Origin: Arenibacter echinorum
GTDB lineage: Bacteria > Bacteroidota > Bacteroidia > Flavobacteriales > Flavobacteriaceae
Length of the DNA: 64,000 nt
NCBI RefSeq assembly: GCF_003259375.1
Contig: NZ_QLLN01000006.1
Location: 1 to 64,000, forward strand
Direction: 5' to 3'
The notes beneath the pieces are model-generated. The model did no database searches. It had not been told where the DNA came from and worked only from the letters and a program-made list of their open reading frames with translations. Positions 15,789-23,064 of the stretch are shown here, one piece after another (the first letter of the stretch is position 1; each line of letters opens with the position of its first letter). A program made the position numbers and the translations under genes.

Positions 15789-17030
15789 ATGAATGTATTA
15801 CAAGAAGAAATGATTTTACCAAATGGAGTAATCCTAAGTAATAGAATTGCCAAATCAGCAATGAGTGAGAATTTATCCAACAAACATCACGAGCCAACAG
15901 CTATTCTGATAAATGCATATAAAACATGGGCTCAAAGTGGTGCAGGATTATTGATTACTGGAAACATTATGATTGATTCGGAGGCAATTGGAGAACCAAG
16001 AAATGTAGTTGTTCAAAATAGAAAAAATATTGAAATTCTTAAAAAATGGGCTGAAAGTGTAAAAGGCACAAAAACACATTTATGGGCTCAGATAAACCAT
16101 CCCGGCAGACAAGCTATGGAACAAATTAACAGTAGTTTAAAAGCTCCTTCCGCTGTACCTCTAAAAACTGGTGGAAGAAAAAAAACAACAAAAAAAGTAC
16201 CTGAGGTTTTAAGAGAAAGTGAGATTCTAGAAACAATTGAAGCTTTTGCCAATACATCCATTATATTAAAAGAAGCAGGCTTTTCAGGAATTCAGATCCA
16301 TGGTGCACATGGTTATTTAGTTAGTCAATTTCTATCGCCTTATACAAATATTAGAAAAGATAAATGGGGAGGAAACTTAGAAAATAGATCCAGATTTGTT
16401 GTTGAAGTTTATAGAAAAATTAGAGAACGCGTAGGAAATAATTTTCCTGTTGGAATTAAATTAAACTCTTCGGACTTTCAAAAAGGTGGATTTTCAGAAG
16501 AAGAATCAATGGAAGTTGTCAAAATCCTTTCAAAGGAAGGAATTGATTTAATAGAAATATCAGGAGGAACATATGAAGCTCCTGCAATGATGGGAAAACG
16601 CAAAGAGAGCACAATAAAAAGAGAAGCTTATTTTATAGATTATATTGATAAAGTGAGAAAAATAACAAATACTCCATTAATGTTAACAGGAGGATTCCGC
16701 ACTACTTCAGTGATGCGAGATGCCATTGCTTCTAATCAATTGGATATTATTGGAATTGCCAGACCTTTTGCTGTGTTCCCTAATATTGGGAATGAAATAT
16801 TTAACGAAAGTCGAGCTGATTTTACAACAAAAATTAAAAAAACAGGAGTAAAAGCAATTGATGGAATGATGAATATAATATGGTATGAATCACAAATAAA
16901 ACGAATAGGACAAGGAAAAAAAACTAAGCCTGAATTAAGTGGATGGTCTGTCTTTTTTAAATATTTATGGCTAATAATAGAGCAAAAACTAATAAGTAAA
17001 ACAAAAAATCCAGTGCCTAGCAATGTATAA
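15789..17030 (+). CDS. NADH:flavin oxidoreductase / Old Yellow Enzyme family
   Basis: The 413-residue protein is an FMN-dependent TIM-barrel ene-reductase. Visible signatures are WAQINHPGRQ (Q101 near the flavin) and QIHGAHGYLVSQFLSPYTN (about 169-187), with the substrate-binding H171/H174 and Y176, then KDKWGGNLENRSRF. These fit the branch related to 2,4-dienoyl-CoA reductase, but the C-terminal iron-sulfur and FAD domains are missing, so it is a single-domain OYE. The last residues and stop (PSNV, TAA) fall in the left arm of AR15, which thus supplies the stop codon. Confidence 0.9.
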   Translation: MNVLQEEMILPNGVILSNRIAKSAMSENLSNKHHEPTAILINAYKTWAQSGAGLLITGNIMIDSEAIGEPRNVVVQNRKNIEILKKWAESVKGTKTHLWAQINHPGRQAMEQINSSLKAPSAVPLKTGGRKKTTKKVPEVLRESEILETIEAFANTSIILKEAGFSGIQIHGAHGYLVSQFLSPYTNIRKDKWGGNLENRSRFVVEVYRKIRERVGNNFPVGIKLNSSDFQKGGFSEEESMEVVKILSKEGIDLIEISGGTYEAPAMMGKRKESTIKREAYFIDYIDKVRKITNTPLMLTGGFRTTSVMRDAIASNQLDIIGIARPFAVFPNIGNEIFNESRADFTTKIKKTGVKAIDGMMNIIWYESQIKRIGQGKKTKPELSGWSVFFKYLWLIIEQKLISKTKNPVPSNV

Positions 17031-17172
17031 AAATAATTAGGTAGTTAATGCTTAATCAAAGTTTAGTACCGTTTTGTTACGTTTGATTTTCCTCCACGCT
17101 AAAAAGCGTGGCAGGACGGAAAATCCTGCACAAACATGTAAATTTCCATATTCATAACCGTTGCATGCAATG
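17014..17172 (+). repeat. attC-like element AR15
   Basis: The left arm is CCTAGCAATGTATAAAAA (TAGC-AAT-GTATA) and the right arm is CATATTCATAACCGTTGCAT. The block 17025-17120 is almost identical to AR14 (one difference seen, attA versus attT context in the TAGTTA stretch). The end of the Old Yellow Enzyme gene lies within its left arm. Confidence 0.7.
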
Positions 17173-17226
17173 AAATATGCGTTTCGCACTATTATTTATT
17201 TGATTAAAATATAATTTAAGATATAG

Positions 17227-17607
17227 ATGTTATCATACTTTTCTTCCCCACTATACCTGACAATTGGATTTTTACTTTTGACTGTCTTGTCGCTTTTGAT
17301 TTTTGGTAAAGACCAAGCTGAAAGCTTGTGGAACATTGGAGGTATTGTTTTTGGTTGCTATATTATCTTCAGTTCTATACTTGTTTTGTTTATTGATGCG
17401 GGGTGGGGTTATTTTTTTCGAATTTTGGGTTATTCTATACTATATCTCATTCTTAGCGGCATTTTAATTCAAATAATAATTCAGGTCAGGCAGATCCCAG
17501 GTTCCAATGAGTCCGCCATGATATTCTTGATAATAATGTTTCATCCTATTCTTCTGCTTTTTTTAAAATTTATCAAATGGTTGTTTTCAATACTTGCGCA
17601 AAAATGA
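17227..17607 (+). CDS. Small integral membrane protein, family unknown
   Basis: The 126-residue protein is almost wholly hydrophobic, with about four membrane helices (near 8-26, 38-56, 60-83 and 98-124) joined by short loops. No known motif is seen. It is preceded by AR15; on its 3' side there is a broken GNAT fragment before AR16, so its own unit may have lost or gained material. Confidence 0.6.
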   Translation: MLSYFSSPLYLTIGFLLLTVLSLLIFGKDQAESLWNIGGIVFGCYIIFSSILVLFIDAGWGYFFRILGYSILYLILSGILIQIIIQVRQIPGSNESAMIFLIIMFHPILLLFLKFIKWLFSILAQK

Positions 17608-17654
17608 AAAATGAAACTAAAAGATTAGGGAACAGCAAGATTAGCTTTATCTAA

Positions 17655-17837
17655 AATTGTGAGGATAAATCTATAGATTGTATATTGATTGACCCTCTAA
17701 TGTCCAACGATAAAGCTTTAAGGTTTTATGAGAGGCTGGGATTTGAATTCATTGAGGAAAGAGAATTTGAAGGAACGGCTTGCCTTGTGTATGAATTGAA
17801 AAGAGAAAAGCCAGCAGATAATAACACCCATAATTAA
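17655..17837 (+). pseudogene. C-terminal fragment of a GNAT acetyltransferase (AAC(6')-like)
   Basis: After the stop at 17652-17654 the frame is open to TAA 17835-17837. The translation contains SIDCILIDPLMSNDKALRFY and ERLGFEFIEEREF, which match the last third of aminoglycoside 6'-type and related GNATs (NxxAxRFYERLGF block). No start codon or N-terminal acetyl-CoA motif precedes it. The end overlaps the left arm of AR16. It is a relic of a formerly complete cassette gene. Confidence 0.6.
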
Positions 17838-17970
17838 TTGTTGGCGGATTTTCCCTTCGGAAAATCCACGTATATTCAGTATGTTTAATGTGCTGGCCGA
17901 AATCCCTACCAACCACTTAGGCTGGGATATCATACCGCAACTAAACATACGAGCCGAGATCGTTAACCTA
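17816..17970 (+). repeat. attC-like element AR16
   Basis: The left arm is AATAACACCCATAATTAA (TAAC-ACC-CATAA). The right side ends CATACGAGCCGAGATCGTTA, with a longer gap than usual. A perfect inner hairpin GGATTTTCC-CTTC-GGAAAATCC is present, the same style as in AR10 and AR13. Confidence 0.6.
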
Positions 17971-18031
17971 CATATGAAACTATGTTAGCCTAAAGAAACA
18001 TTAAATTTCTCTAATACTAATAATTAATGAC

Positions 18032-19234
18032 ATGATAACAAAAACTCACTTAACTACACATTTCTCTACCAACAAGAACAAAATACATATCTCTTTGATA
18101 TTGGTTTTTACATTTTTATTCTTTACATGGAGTTGTGGTAAGGATGATCCAAAAGAACCCATGCAAGAAGAAATGGAAGAAGAGATGGAAGAAGAGGTGG
18201 GATATAATTATCCCGAAGGTAAAATATTTTTCGACTTCCCACCCATGGATTTAGATGGAGCTTCTTTTTATGAACCTATGGGATTTATGGGGGTGTTCCC
18301 TCAAGATCATGGTGGCTTTATTCACTTTGAATATGGGGTAGATGAACCAAAAACGCCGATTTATGCTATGGCCGATGGTGTCGTTATAGAACTCGGGGCC
18401 AGTGGAGGTGATTTATTCATGACCGTGAAGTATAGTACAACCATAAGTGCCAAACTTGGTCATGTGGGTAGATTTGCTAATTTTATATTGGATCAAACAG
18501 GGCCAGTAATAGAAGGTAGCCCTCTAGATGTTGAAATTGAAGTAAAATCAGGGCAGATTATTGGCTACATCTCGCCATTATCAGCTTTAGATATTGGCAT
18601 TCATGATTTAGAAGTGGCGGATAGTAAGTCATTTTGTTATCCAGAATTGGCCTATTTTGAAAATTTATATGCTGCAGACATTTTTGATTACTATAAGGAC
18701 GAGAACCCTGTAAAAGCAGAATTTTTGAGTAAAAATGTTAGAGCACTTCCTCCCTATGGAGGGAAAAATGACTTTGACGTAAAAGGAACAATCTCTGGAA
18801 ATTGGTATATTAAGGATAAATTTGAAGGTAAGGATCAGGCTACCAATTATTTTGCAATCGGATATGATCATATATATGCACAAAGAATTGCCCTTCTCGA
18901 TGGATTACCAGCCCATGATCCTGATATAGCTAACACGTACTCACATTCGTGGATAAAAGGTAATAATCCCAAACCTGAAGAAGTTAATGTTGCATTTGGA
19001 ATAGTTAAATATGAATTAATTCCAAAACTCCATTTAATAAGAAACCCTGATGGAACTTACGAATTATACTCGCTTGATAATATTGATGATCAAATACCAA
19101 GAGGTGTCCTTTTAATGCAAATGCTGGAATCGGAAACCATGCAGCTCGAATTTATTGCAGATAAGACCGCAATGGAAGTTGACGGATTTAGTGGTAATCA
19201 AAGAATATACGTTCGTAATCCTGATTATGAGTAA
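18032..19234 (+). CDS. Lipoprotein with a degenerate M23 (LytM)-like domain
   Basis: The 400-residue protein has a lipoprotein signal with C35 (FTWSC) followed by an acidic linker of EEM repeats (about 43-56). A beta-sheet region reads DHGGFIHFEYGVDEPKTPIY and continues MADGVVIELG, then LGHVGRF. This resembles the M23 peptidase core (HxxxD, AxxDGxV), but the second motif HxH is reduced to a single H. It is probably not an active peptidase. The C-terminal 200 residues show no family I recognise. Surface or periplasmic location is likely. Confidence 0.6.
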   Translation: MITKTHLTTHFSTNKNKIHISLILVFTFLFFTWSCGKDDPKEPMQEEMEEEMEEEVGYNYPEGKIFFDFPPMDLDGASFYEPMGFMGVFPQDHGGFIHFEYGVDEPKTPIYAMADGVVIELGASGGDLFMTVKYSTTISAKLGHVGRFANFILDQTGPVIEGSPLDVEIEVKSGQIIGYISPLSALDIGIHDLEVADSKSFCYPELAYFENLYAADIFDYYKDENPVKAEFLSKNVRALPPYGGKNDFDVKGTISGNWYIKDKFEGKDQATNYFAIGYDHIYAQRIALLDGLPAHDPDIANTYSHSWIKGNNPKPEEVNVAFGIVKYELIPKLHLIRNPDGTYELYSLDNIDDQIPRGVLLMQMLESETMQLEFIADKTAMEVDGFSGNQRIYVRNPDYE

Positions 19235-19245
19235 CTGTGCATACA

Positions 19246-19491
19246 GTGTTAAAACAAATTATTGATAAATTTGGCAACAACACATAGCCCAATATTGCGC
19301 ATATATATGCCTGTTGGGGAGAAAAGGATAAAGCTATTATATGGCTGGAGCTAGCCTTAGATAATAGAGATGCTTCATTACTAGAAATCCTTAATGAGTC
19401 ACAGTTTAAAAGTTTATTTGGCGACCCACCCTGGAATCCGTTTAGTAATAAAGTAGGCTTACCCAAAGACCATGACTTTAATTTAGATTAA
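19246..19491 (+). pseudogene. C-terminal fragment of a TPR / cyclase-type protein with an internal stop
   Basis: The frame reads VLKQIIDKFGNNT, TAG (19285-19287), PNIAHIYACWGEKDKAIIWL and so on, and ends at TAA 19489-19491. The order 'IAxxYAxxGEKDKAxxWLExAxxxRD...LFxxLxxDPxWxPF' is the usual C-terminus of TPR-repeat proteins attached to winged-helix, adenylate-cyclase or kinase domains. Only the last two repeats remain. It shows that foreign or decayed gene pieces lie between elements AR16 and AR17. Confidence 0.6.
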
Positions 19492-19517
19492 GAATGAATT
19501 AACCAACAAATAACGAA

Positions 19518-19675
19518 AGGCTAACAATGTATAAAAATGCTTAGCTTAATGCTTAACCAATAGGTAGGTTCAACTTTGCTTGCATCTGATTTACCTCCAC
19601 GCTAAAAAGCGTGGCAGGACAGAAAATCCTTGCAAACAAAAACGCAACTTTCCATATATATAAACGTGGTAAAAC
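19518..19675 (+). repeat. attC-like element AR17
   Basis: The left arm is AGGCTAACAATGTATAAAAA (TAAC-AAT-GTATA). The right arm is CCATATATATAAACGTGGTA (TATAT-ATAAAC-GTGG, core changed from GTTG to GTGG). The middle carries CCACGCT-AAAA-AGCGTGG then CAGGACAG, as in AR14 and AR15. It is the last element of the continuous array; the AraC gene starts 22 bases downstream. Confidence 0.68.
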
Positions 19676-19697
19676 GCTTTAAATAAACTAAAGATCT

Positions 19698-20513
19698 ATG
19701 AACTATCGAACATTCCAACCACATCCAGATTTGGAATCTCTAGTAAGCTGTTATTGGTCCTTAGAAGTTCCTGCCGAAAATGATACGGAAAGACAACGCA
19801 TTATACCTGATGGCTGTATTGAAATGGCATTTATTCTTGGGGACGACATAAAGCGTTATACTTCGCAAGAAGAATTTATCCTACAACCCCGTGCAATGGT
19901 ACTTGGACAAACCATTGAACCATTTTATATTGAACCAACTGGATATGTGGATACATTCGCAATCCGATTTTATCCTTACGGATTTGCCAATTTCGTTACT
20001 ACGCCCATTAAAAATTTGGCAAATAAAGAAACACCAATAGCATTATTGTTCGGAGAAAATATTGCCAAAGAATTAGAACAAAAAATTATTCACGCAACAG
20101 ACAGCAAACAACGAATTGAAATCATAGAAAACTTTCTTTTAGAAAAGCTGAAAGATAAAACAACCATAGACCATATTGTAAAACAGACCGTTGATGCACT
20201 TTTGTCATCAAAGGGAACAGAATCGATAACAACAATTCTTAAAGAAGACTTATCAAAAAGAAGACAGCTCGAAAGAAATTTTAAAAAACAAATTGGTGTT
20301 AGTCCAAAACAATTAGGCAAAGTAATTCGATTACAAACCGCATTAAAAATACTTCTTAACAAAGACACAGAAAGCTTAACTAAAATAGCTTACGAAAGTG
20401 AATATTACGACCAAGCCCATTTCATCAAAGACTTTAAGGAGTTTACGGGAATTAATCCGAAGGAATTTTTAGGTAACGAAAATATGGCTCTTTCAACACT
20501 CTTCTATCAATAA
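19698..20513 (+). CDS. AraC-family transcription regulator (DUF6597-type N-terminus)
   Basis: The 271-residue protein has an N-terminal cupin-like sensor of the DUF6597 kind (MNYRTFQPHPDLESLVSCYW and RIIPDGCIEMAFIL). Its C-terminal pair of helix-turn-helix motifs starts with RRQLERNFKKQIGVSPKQLG (about 190-209) and includes YYDQAHFIKDFKEFTGINPK. It probably controls the VOC lipoprotein gene that follows: the promoter between them has a candidate site. Genes of this regulator type often stand next to glyoxalase-fold or small detoxification genes in Bacteroidota. Confidence 0.88.
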   Translation: MNYRTFQPHPDLESLVSCYWSLEVPAENDTERQRIIPDGCIEMAFILGDDIKRYTSQEEFILQPRAMVLGQTIEPFYIEPTGYVDTFAIRFYPYGFANFVTTPIKNLANKETPIALLFGENIAKELEQKIIHATDSKQRIEIIENFLLEKLKDKTTIDHIVKQTVDALLSSKGTESITTILKEDLSKRRQLERNFKKQIGVSPKQLGKVIRLQTALKILLNKDTESLTKIAYESEYYDQAHFIKDFKEFTGINPKEFLGNENMALSTLFYQ

Positions 20514-20520
20514 GTACTAG

Positions 20521-20565
20521 TGTCGCATTTTTACAATTTTAGACTTCACCAAAATTTCATATTTG
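20521..20565 (+). promoter_or_regulatory. Promoter with candidate AraC-type site for the gene at 20589
   Basis: TGTCGCATTTTTACAATTTT at 20521-20540 has the look of operators bound by this AraC subgroup (TGTC...TTTTTACAAT). A -7 box CATATTTG (TAnnTTTG-like) lies at 20558-20565, 24 bases before the ATG at 20589. The assignment is by resemblance and position only. Confidence 0.4.
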
Positions 20566-20588
20566 TACTGTGAACTTAAACAGCAAAT

Positions 20589-21083
20589 ATGAAAAAGACA
20601 ATACTATTAAGTGCGGTTATACTTTCCTTCTGCATTATAGCCTGTAAAGATCAAGACAAATCAAATATAGAGAACCAGGAAATTGATTCAAACGTAACAC
20701 AAACAACAAACGATATGAAAAGTTTTATTTCCCTTTTTGAAATTCCAGCAACGGATATTTCACGAGCAGTCAGCTTTTATCAAGCAATTTTGGACATTAA
20801 CATTGAAAAAATGGAAATACCGGGAATGGAAATGGGAATATTCCCATATGAAGAACAAATGGTTACGGGCGTTATTATGAAAGCAGCAGGTTACATACCC
20901 TCTGCTGATGGAGTAAACCTATATCTAAATGGAGGAGATAATCTTCAGAACATTCTTGATAAAGTCGAGAACAATGGCGGACAAATTATTGTTCCGAAAA
21001 CAGCTCATGCCGATGAAAGTGGGTTTTTTGCTTTGTTTATAGATACCGAAGGAAATAAGCTTGGTTTAAATTCCCCAAACTAA
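20589..21083 (+). CDS. VOC-fold (glyoxalase/bleomycin-resistance-like) lipoprotein
   Basis: The 164-residue protein has a lipoprotein signal (SFCIIAC, C19), a short linker, and one VOC domain from about 46 to 162. The domain shows SLFEIPATDISRAVSFYQAI and ends GFFALFIDTEGNKLGLNS, the usual paired beta-alpha-beta-beta-beta units. Most VOC proteins are cytosolic dioxygenases, lyases or binding proteins; an acylated envelope form is uncommon. It follows the AraC regulator and is its likely target. Confidence 0.82.
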   Translation: MKKTILLSAVILSFCIIACKDQDKSNIENQEIDSNVTQTTNDMKSFISLFEIPATDISRAVSFYQAILDINIEKMEIPGMEMGIFPYEEQMVTGVIMKAAGYIPSADGVNLYLNGGDNLQNILDKVENNGGQIIVPKTAHADESGFFALFIDTEGNKLGLNSPN

Positions 21084-21172
21084 ACACGGCAAAAAAGAAC
21101 GAACACACATTAATCCATAAGCAATACGGGCTTTGGCCCTTGCTGAGAGGTAGTTGTACAAATCAAAGTCAA

Positions 21173-21230
21173 CAAAAGCCTTATTTTGAGTTTTTATCTT
21201 TAAATTTAAAAACAAAAAATAAGGCTTTTG
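21173..21230. terminator. Strong hairpin, probable bidirectional terminator
   Basis: CAAAAGCCTTATTTT (21173-21187) pairs perfectly with AAAATAAGGCTTTTG (21216-21230), and the loop has a further GTTTTT/AAAAAC pairing. The A/T-rich stem flanks fit an intrinsic terminator in both directions. It follows the VOC lipoprotein gene by 90 bases. Confidence 0.55.
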
Positions 21231-21377
21231 CTATGTGCTAAACGGAAAGGCTTACGTTAAAATCCCCGAGCTGCCCATAGCCTAACTTTAGTGCTTCATT
21301 ATGCCCCCTCTTGAATATAGGCTACATAATATGAAACAACATCTTTGATAATTTTATTAACAACAAAAACCAAAATC

Positions 21378-21785
21378 ATGACAACTAAGCAGAACGTTCA
21401 AATTATTGACTCACTGTACAACGCTTTTTCAACTGGCGATATGCCAACTGTTTTGGGATTGATGGATCCAAAAATCGCATGGAACGAAGCCGAAGGTAAT
21501 TCGCTTGCAGATGGCAACCCCTACATTGGCCCAGATGCAATTTTAGAAGGAGTATTTGCACGTCTTGGAGCCAACCACGAACACTTTGGGTTAAAGGATG
21601 CAAAAGTCCATGGCATGAGCGATAACATGGTCTTAGCTACTCTAAGATATGATGCTAAAGTAAAGGCAACAGGAAAGAGTTATAATGCGCAAGCGGCTCA
21701 TCTATGGACCCTAAATGATGGAGGGAAAATTATGGCCTTTCAGCAATTTGTTGATACTAAGAAGTTGGCAGACTCTGAAAAGTGA
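21378..21785 (+). CDS. SnoaL-like / ketosteroid-isomerase-type protein
   Basis: The 135-residue protein has the pattern of the SnoaL/NTF2 superfamily: NVQIIDSLYNAFSTGDMPTV, LGLMDPKIAWNEAEGN, GPDAILEGVFARLG, and a strand pair ending AAHLWTLNDGGKIMAFQQFV. The start at ATG 21378 is preferred to the in-frame ATG at 21345, which would add 11 residues of poor composition. These proteins isomerise or bind small hydrophobic compounds; no substrate is suggested. It lies outside clear element boundaries. Confidence 0.85.
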   Translation: MTTKQNVQIIDSLYNAFSTGDMPTVLGLMDPKIAWNEAEGNSLADGNPYIGPDAILEGVFARLGANHEHFGLKDAKVHGMSDNMVLATLRYDAKVKATGKSYNAQAAHLWTLNDGGKIMAFQQFVDTKKLADSEK

Positions 21786-21822
21786 TTTTAATTGTATCGA
21801 TTGATAATTCATTAAAAAATAA

Positions 21823-21840
21823 CCACCCTAAAAAGGGTGG
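21823..21840. repeat. Hairpin CCACCCT-AAAA-AGGGTGG, relative of the array hairpin
   Basis: The sequence CCACCCTAAAAAGGGTGG is followed by CATGCG. It has the same length, loop and position of CA after the stem as CCACGCTAAAAAGCGTGG-CAGGACGG in AR14, AR15 and AR17, with compensating changes in the stem. It lies 38 bases after the SnoaL gene. It may be the remnant of an eroded element or a terminator. Confidence 0.4.
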
Positions 21841-22026
21841 CATGCGAAAGTACCACAATTTATGTAATTTACCCGACGGCCTACCGCAGGCTGGCGCAGC
21901 CCTCCTTACACATAAACTATATGGGTAATAAATCGAAATTTGCTGTAATTGAATTTTTTATTTTTGGCAGCAAGAATGTAATTCTTAAGTTATTAAATTA
22001 TAGCACATTATATTTAGAATAAAATT

Positions 22027-22569
22027 TTGAAATATTCATTCATAATACCACTATTTGTTTTATTTTTTTGTCATTGCCGACATAAGGAAGATAATACAAT
22101 TACACAATTTTATGGTAAGCCAGAAGTTCCTTCATCTATAAAAGAAGACCACAAATACCTTCTTGACAAAATTGAAAAAATGACCTTATTTCAAGACAGT
22201 ACAGGTCTAGTTGCAATCAAACTCAAAGAACTTATGCAGCATCATTTTGCCGAAGAAGAAGATTATGTACTATCCCCATTAGGACTATTGCCTCAATTAG
22301 CAAATGGGGAATTGCCAGAACATAGTATAGAAGTTGTAGAATTATGTGAAAAATTTAAATCTCAGTGGGCCCATATGAACGCGGAGCATCAATTAATCAA
22401 AGCATTCATGAATGAGTTGGTACAAGCTTCTAAAGATGAAGATCATCCTGAAATTATGGAATTGGAAAAGGAACTTCAAAAACATGCAAAGACTGAAGAA
22501 GAAGTTTTTTTCCCTACAGCAATACTAATTGGAGAATATTTAAAACTTAAATCTTTAGAGGTTAATTAG
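22027..22569 (+). CDS. Hemerythrin-like (HHE) domain protein, putative lipoprotein
   Basis: The 180-residue product starts at TTG 22027 with a hydrophobic stretch ending LFFCHC, a possible lipobox. The rest is a four-helix HHE domain. Candidate iron ligands are H42 (KEDHKYL), H73 and E77 (QHHFAEEE), H116/H121 (HMNAEH), and H153/E157 (KHAKTEEE). Family members bind a diiron centre and sense or carry oxygen or nitric oxide, or repair iron-sulfur damage. Envelope attachment would be unusual. It is unaccompanied by related genes. Confidence 0.75.
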   Translation: MKYSFIIPLFVLFFCHCRHKEDNTITQFYGKPEVPSSIKEDHKYLLDKIEKMTLFQDSTGLVAIKLKELMQHHFAEEEDYVLSPLGLLPQLANGELPEHSIEVVELCEKFKSQWAHMNAEHQLIKAFMNELVQASKDEDHPEIMELEKELQKHAKTEEEVFFPTAILIGEYLKLKSLEVN

Positions 22570-23064
22570 GTGTTTATTCCTTGGAAAGAATATGTTTTTG
22601 TAGTACACAGCCATATGATAAAATGCACAAAATCTTCTTGAAGCAGGAATTAAAATTGGATATAGCGGAATTAAAAAATGGACTAAAAAATAAGGACATT
22701 GAGGTGGTGGAAATATAATGTTACACAACAAAACCTAAACCTAATGGGGACTTTAAGGGTAAATTAATAGGTTGGTGTTTACCTGCTTACCGTCAGACAA
22801 GTTTATATTGTCCTAAAGTGAAAATTACCCGTTAGGGAAATATTCAATTTAGCTTTGGACAAAAAAATAAAATACCCCCCGATCGACCGCCTGAATTATA
22901 AAGTGGGCCAGTTACCCTCTTGTCAGCGCTGTAACTTTTTGAAACCAAAGGAAAATCGCTTGAGGAAATTGGTAACCTAAAATTTTATAGTAATAAAAAA
23001 TGGCGTAATTTGTCCTTGTCATTGTAATATACAGTAGACGATCTTAATCTTTCAAAACATAAAA
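22570..23064. other. 495-bp stretch without a recognised gene
   Basis: A short frame 22623-22718 (MHKIFLKQELKLDIAELKNG..., 31 codons) looks like a gene fragment of unknown origin. The rest has no convincing frame or repeat. A run of C and T-rich and A-rich tracts is present but no clear terminator. The promoter of the beta-helix gene must lie in the last 100 bases. Confidence 0.3.

Noticed and set aside
1482-19675. Calling the elements classical integron attC sites outright
   Set aside because: Right ends include GTTGGC, GTTAGC, GTTGTA and GTTATA, which do not fit GTTRRRY strictly, and no intI gene or attI site is in the window.
21837-22022. 61-codon frame after the SnoaL gene
   Set aside because: It begins in the hairpin tail and shows no protein-like pattern.
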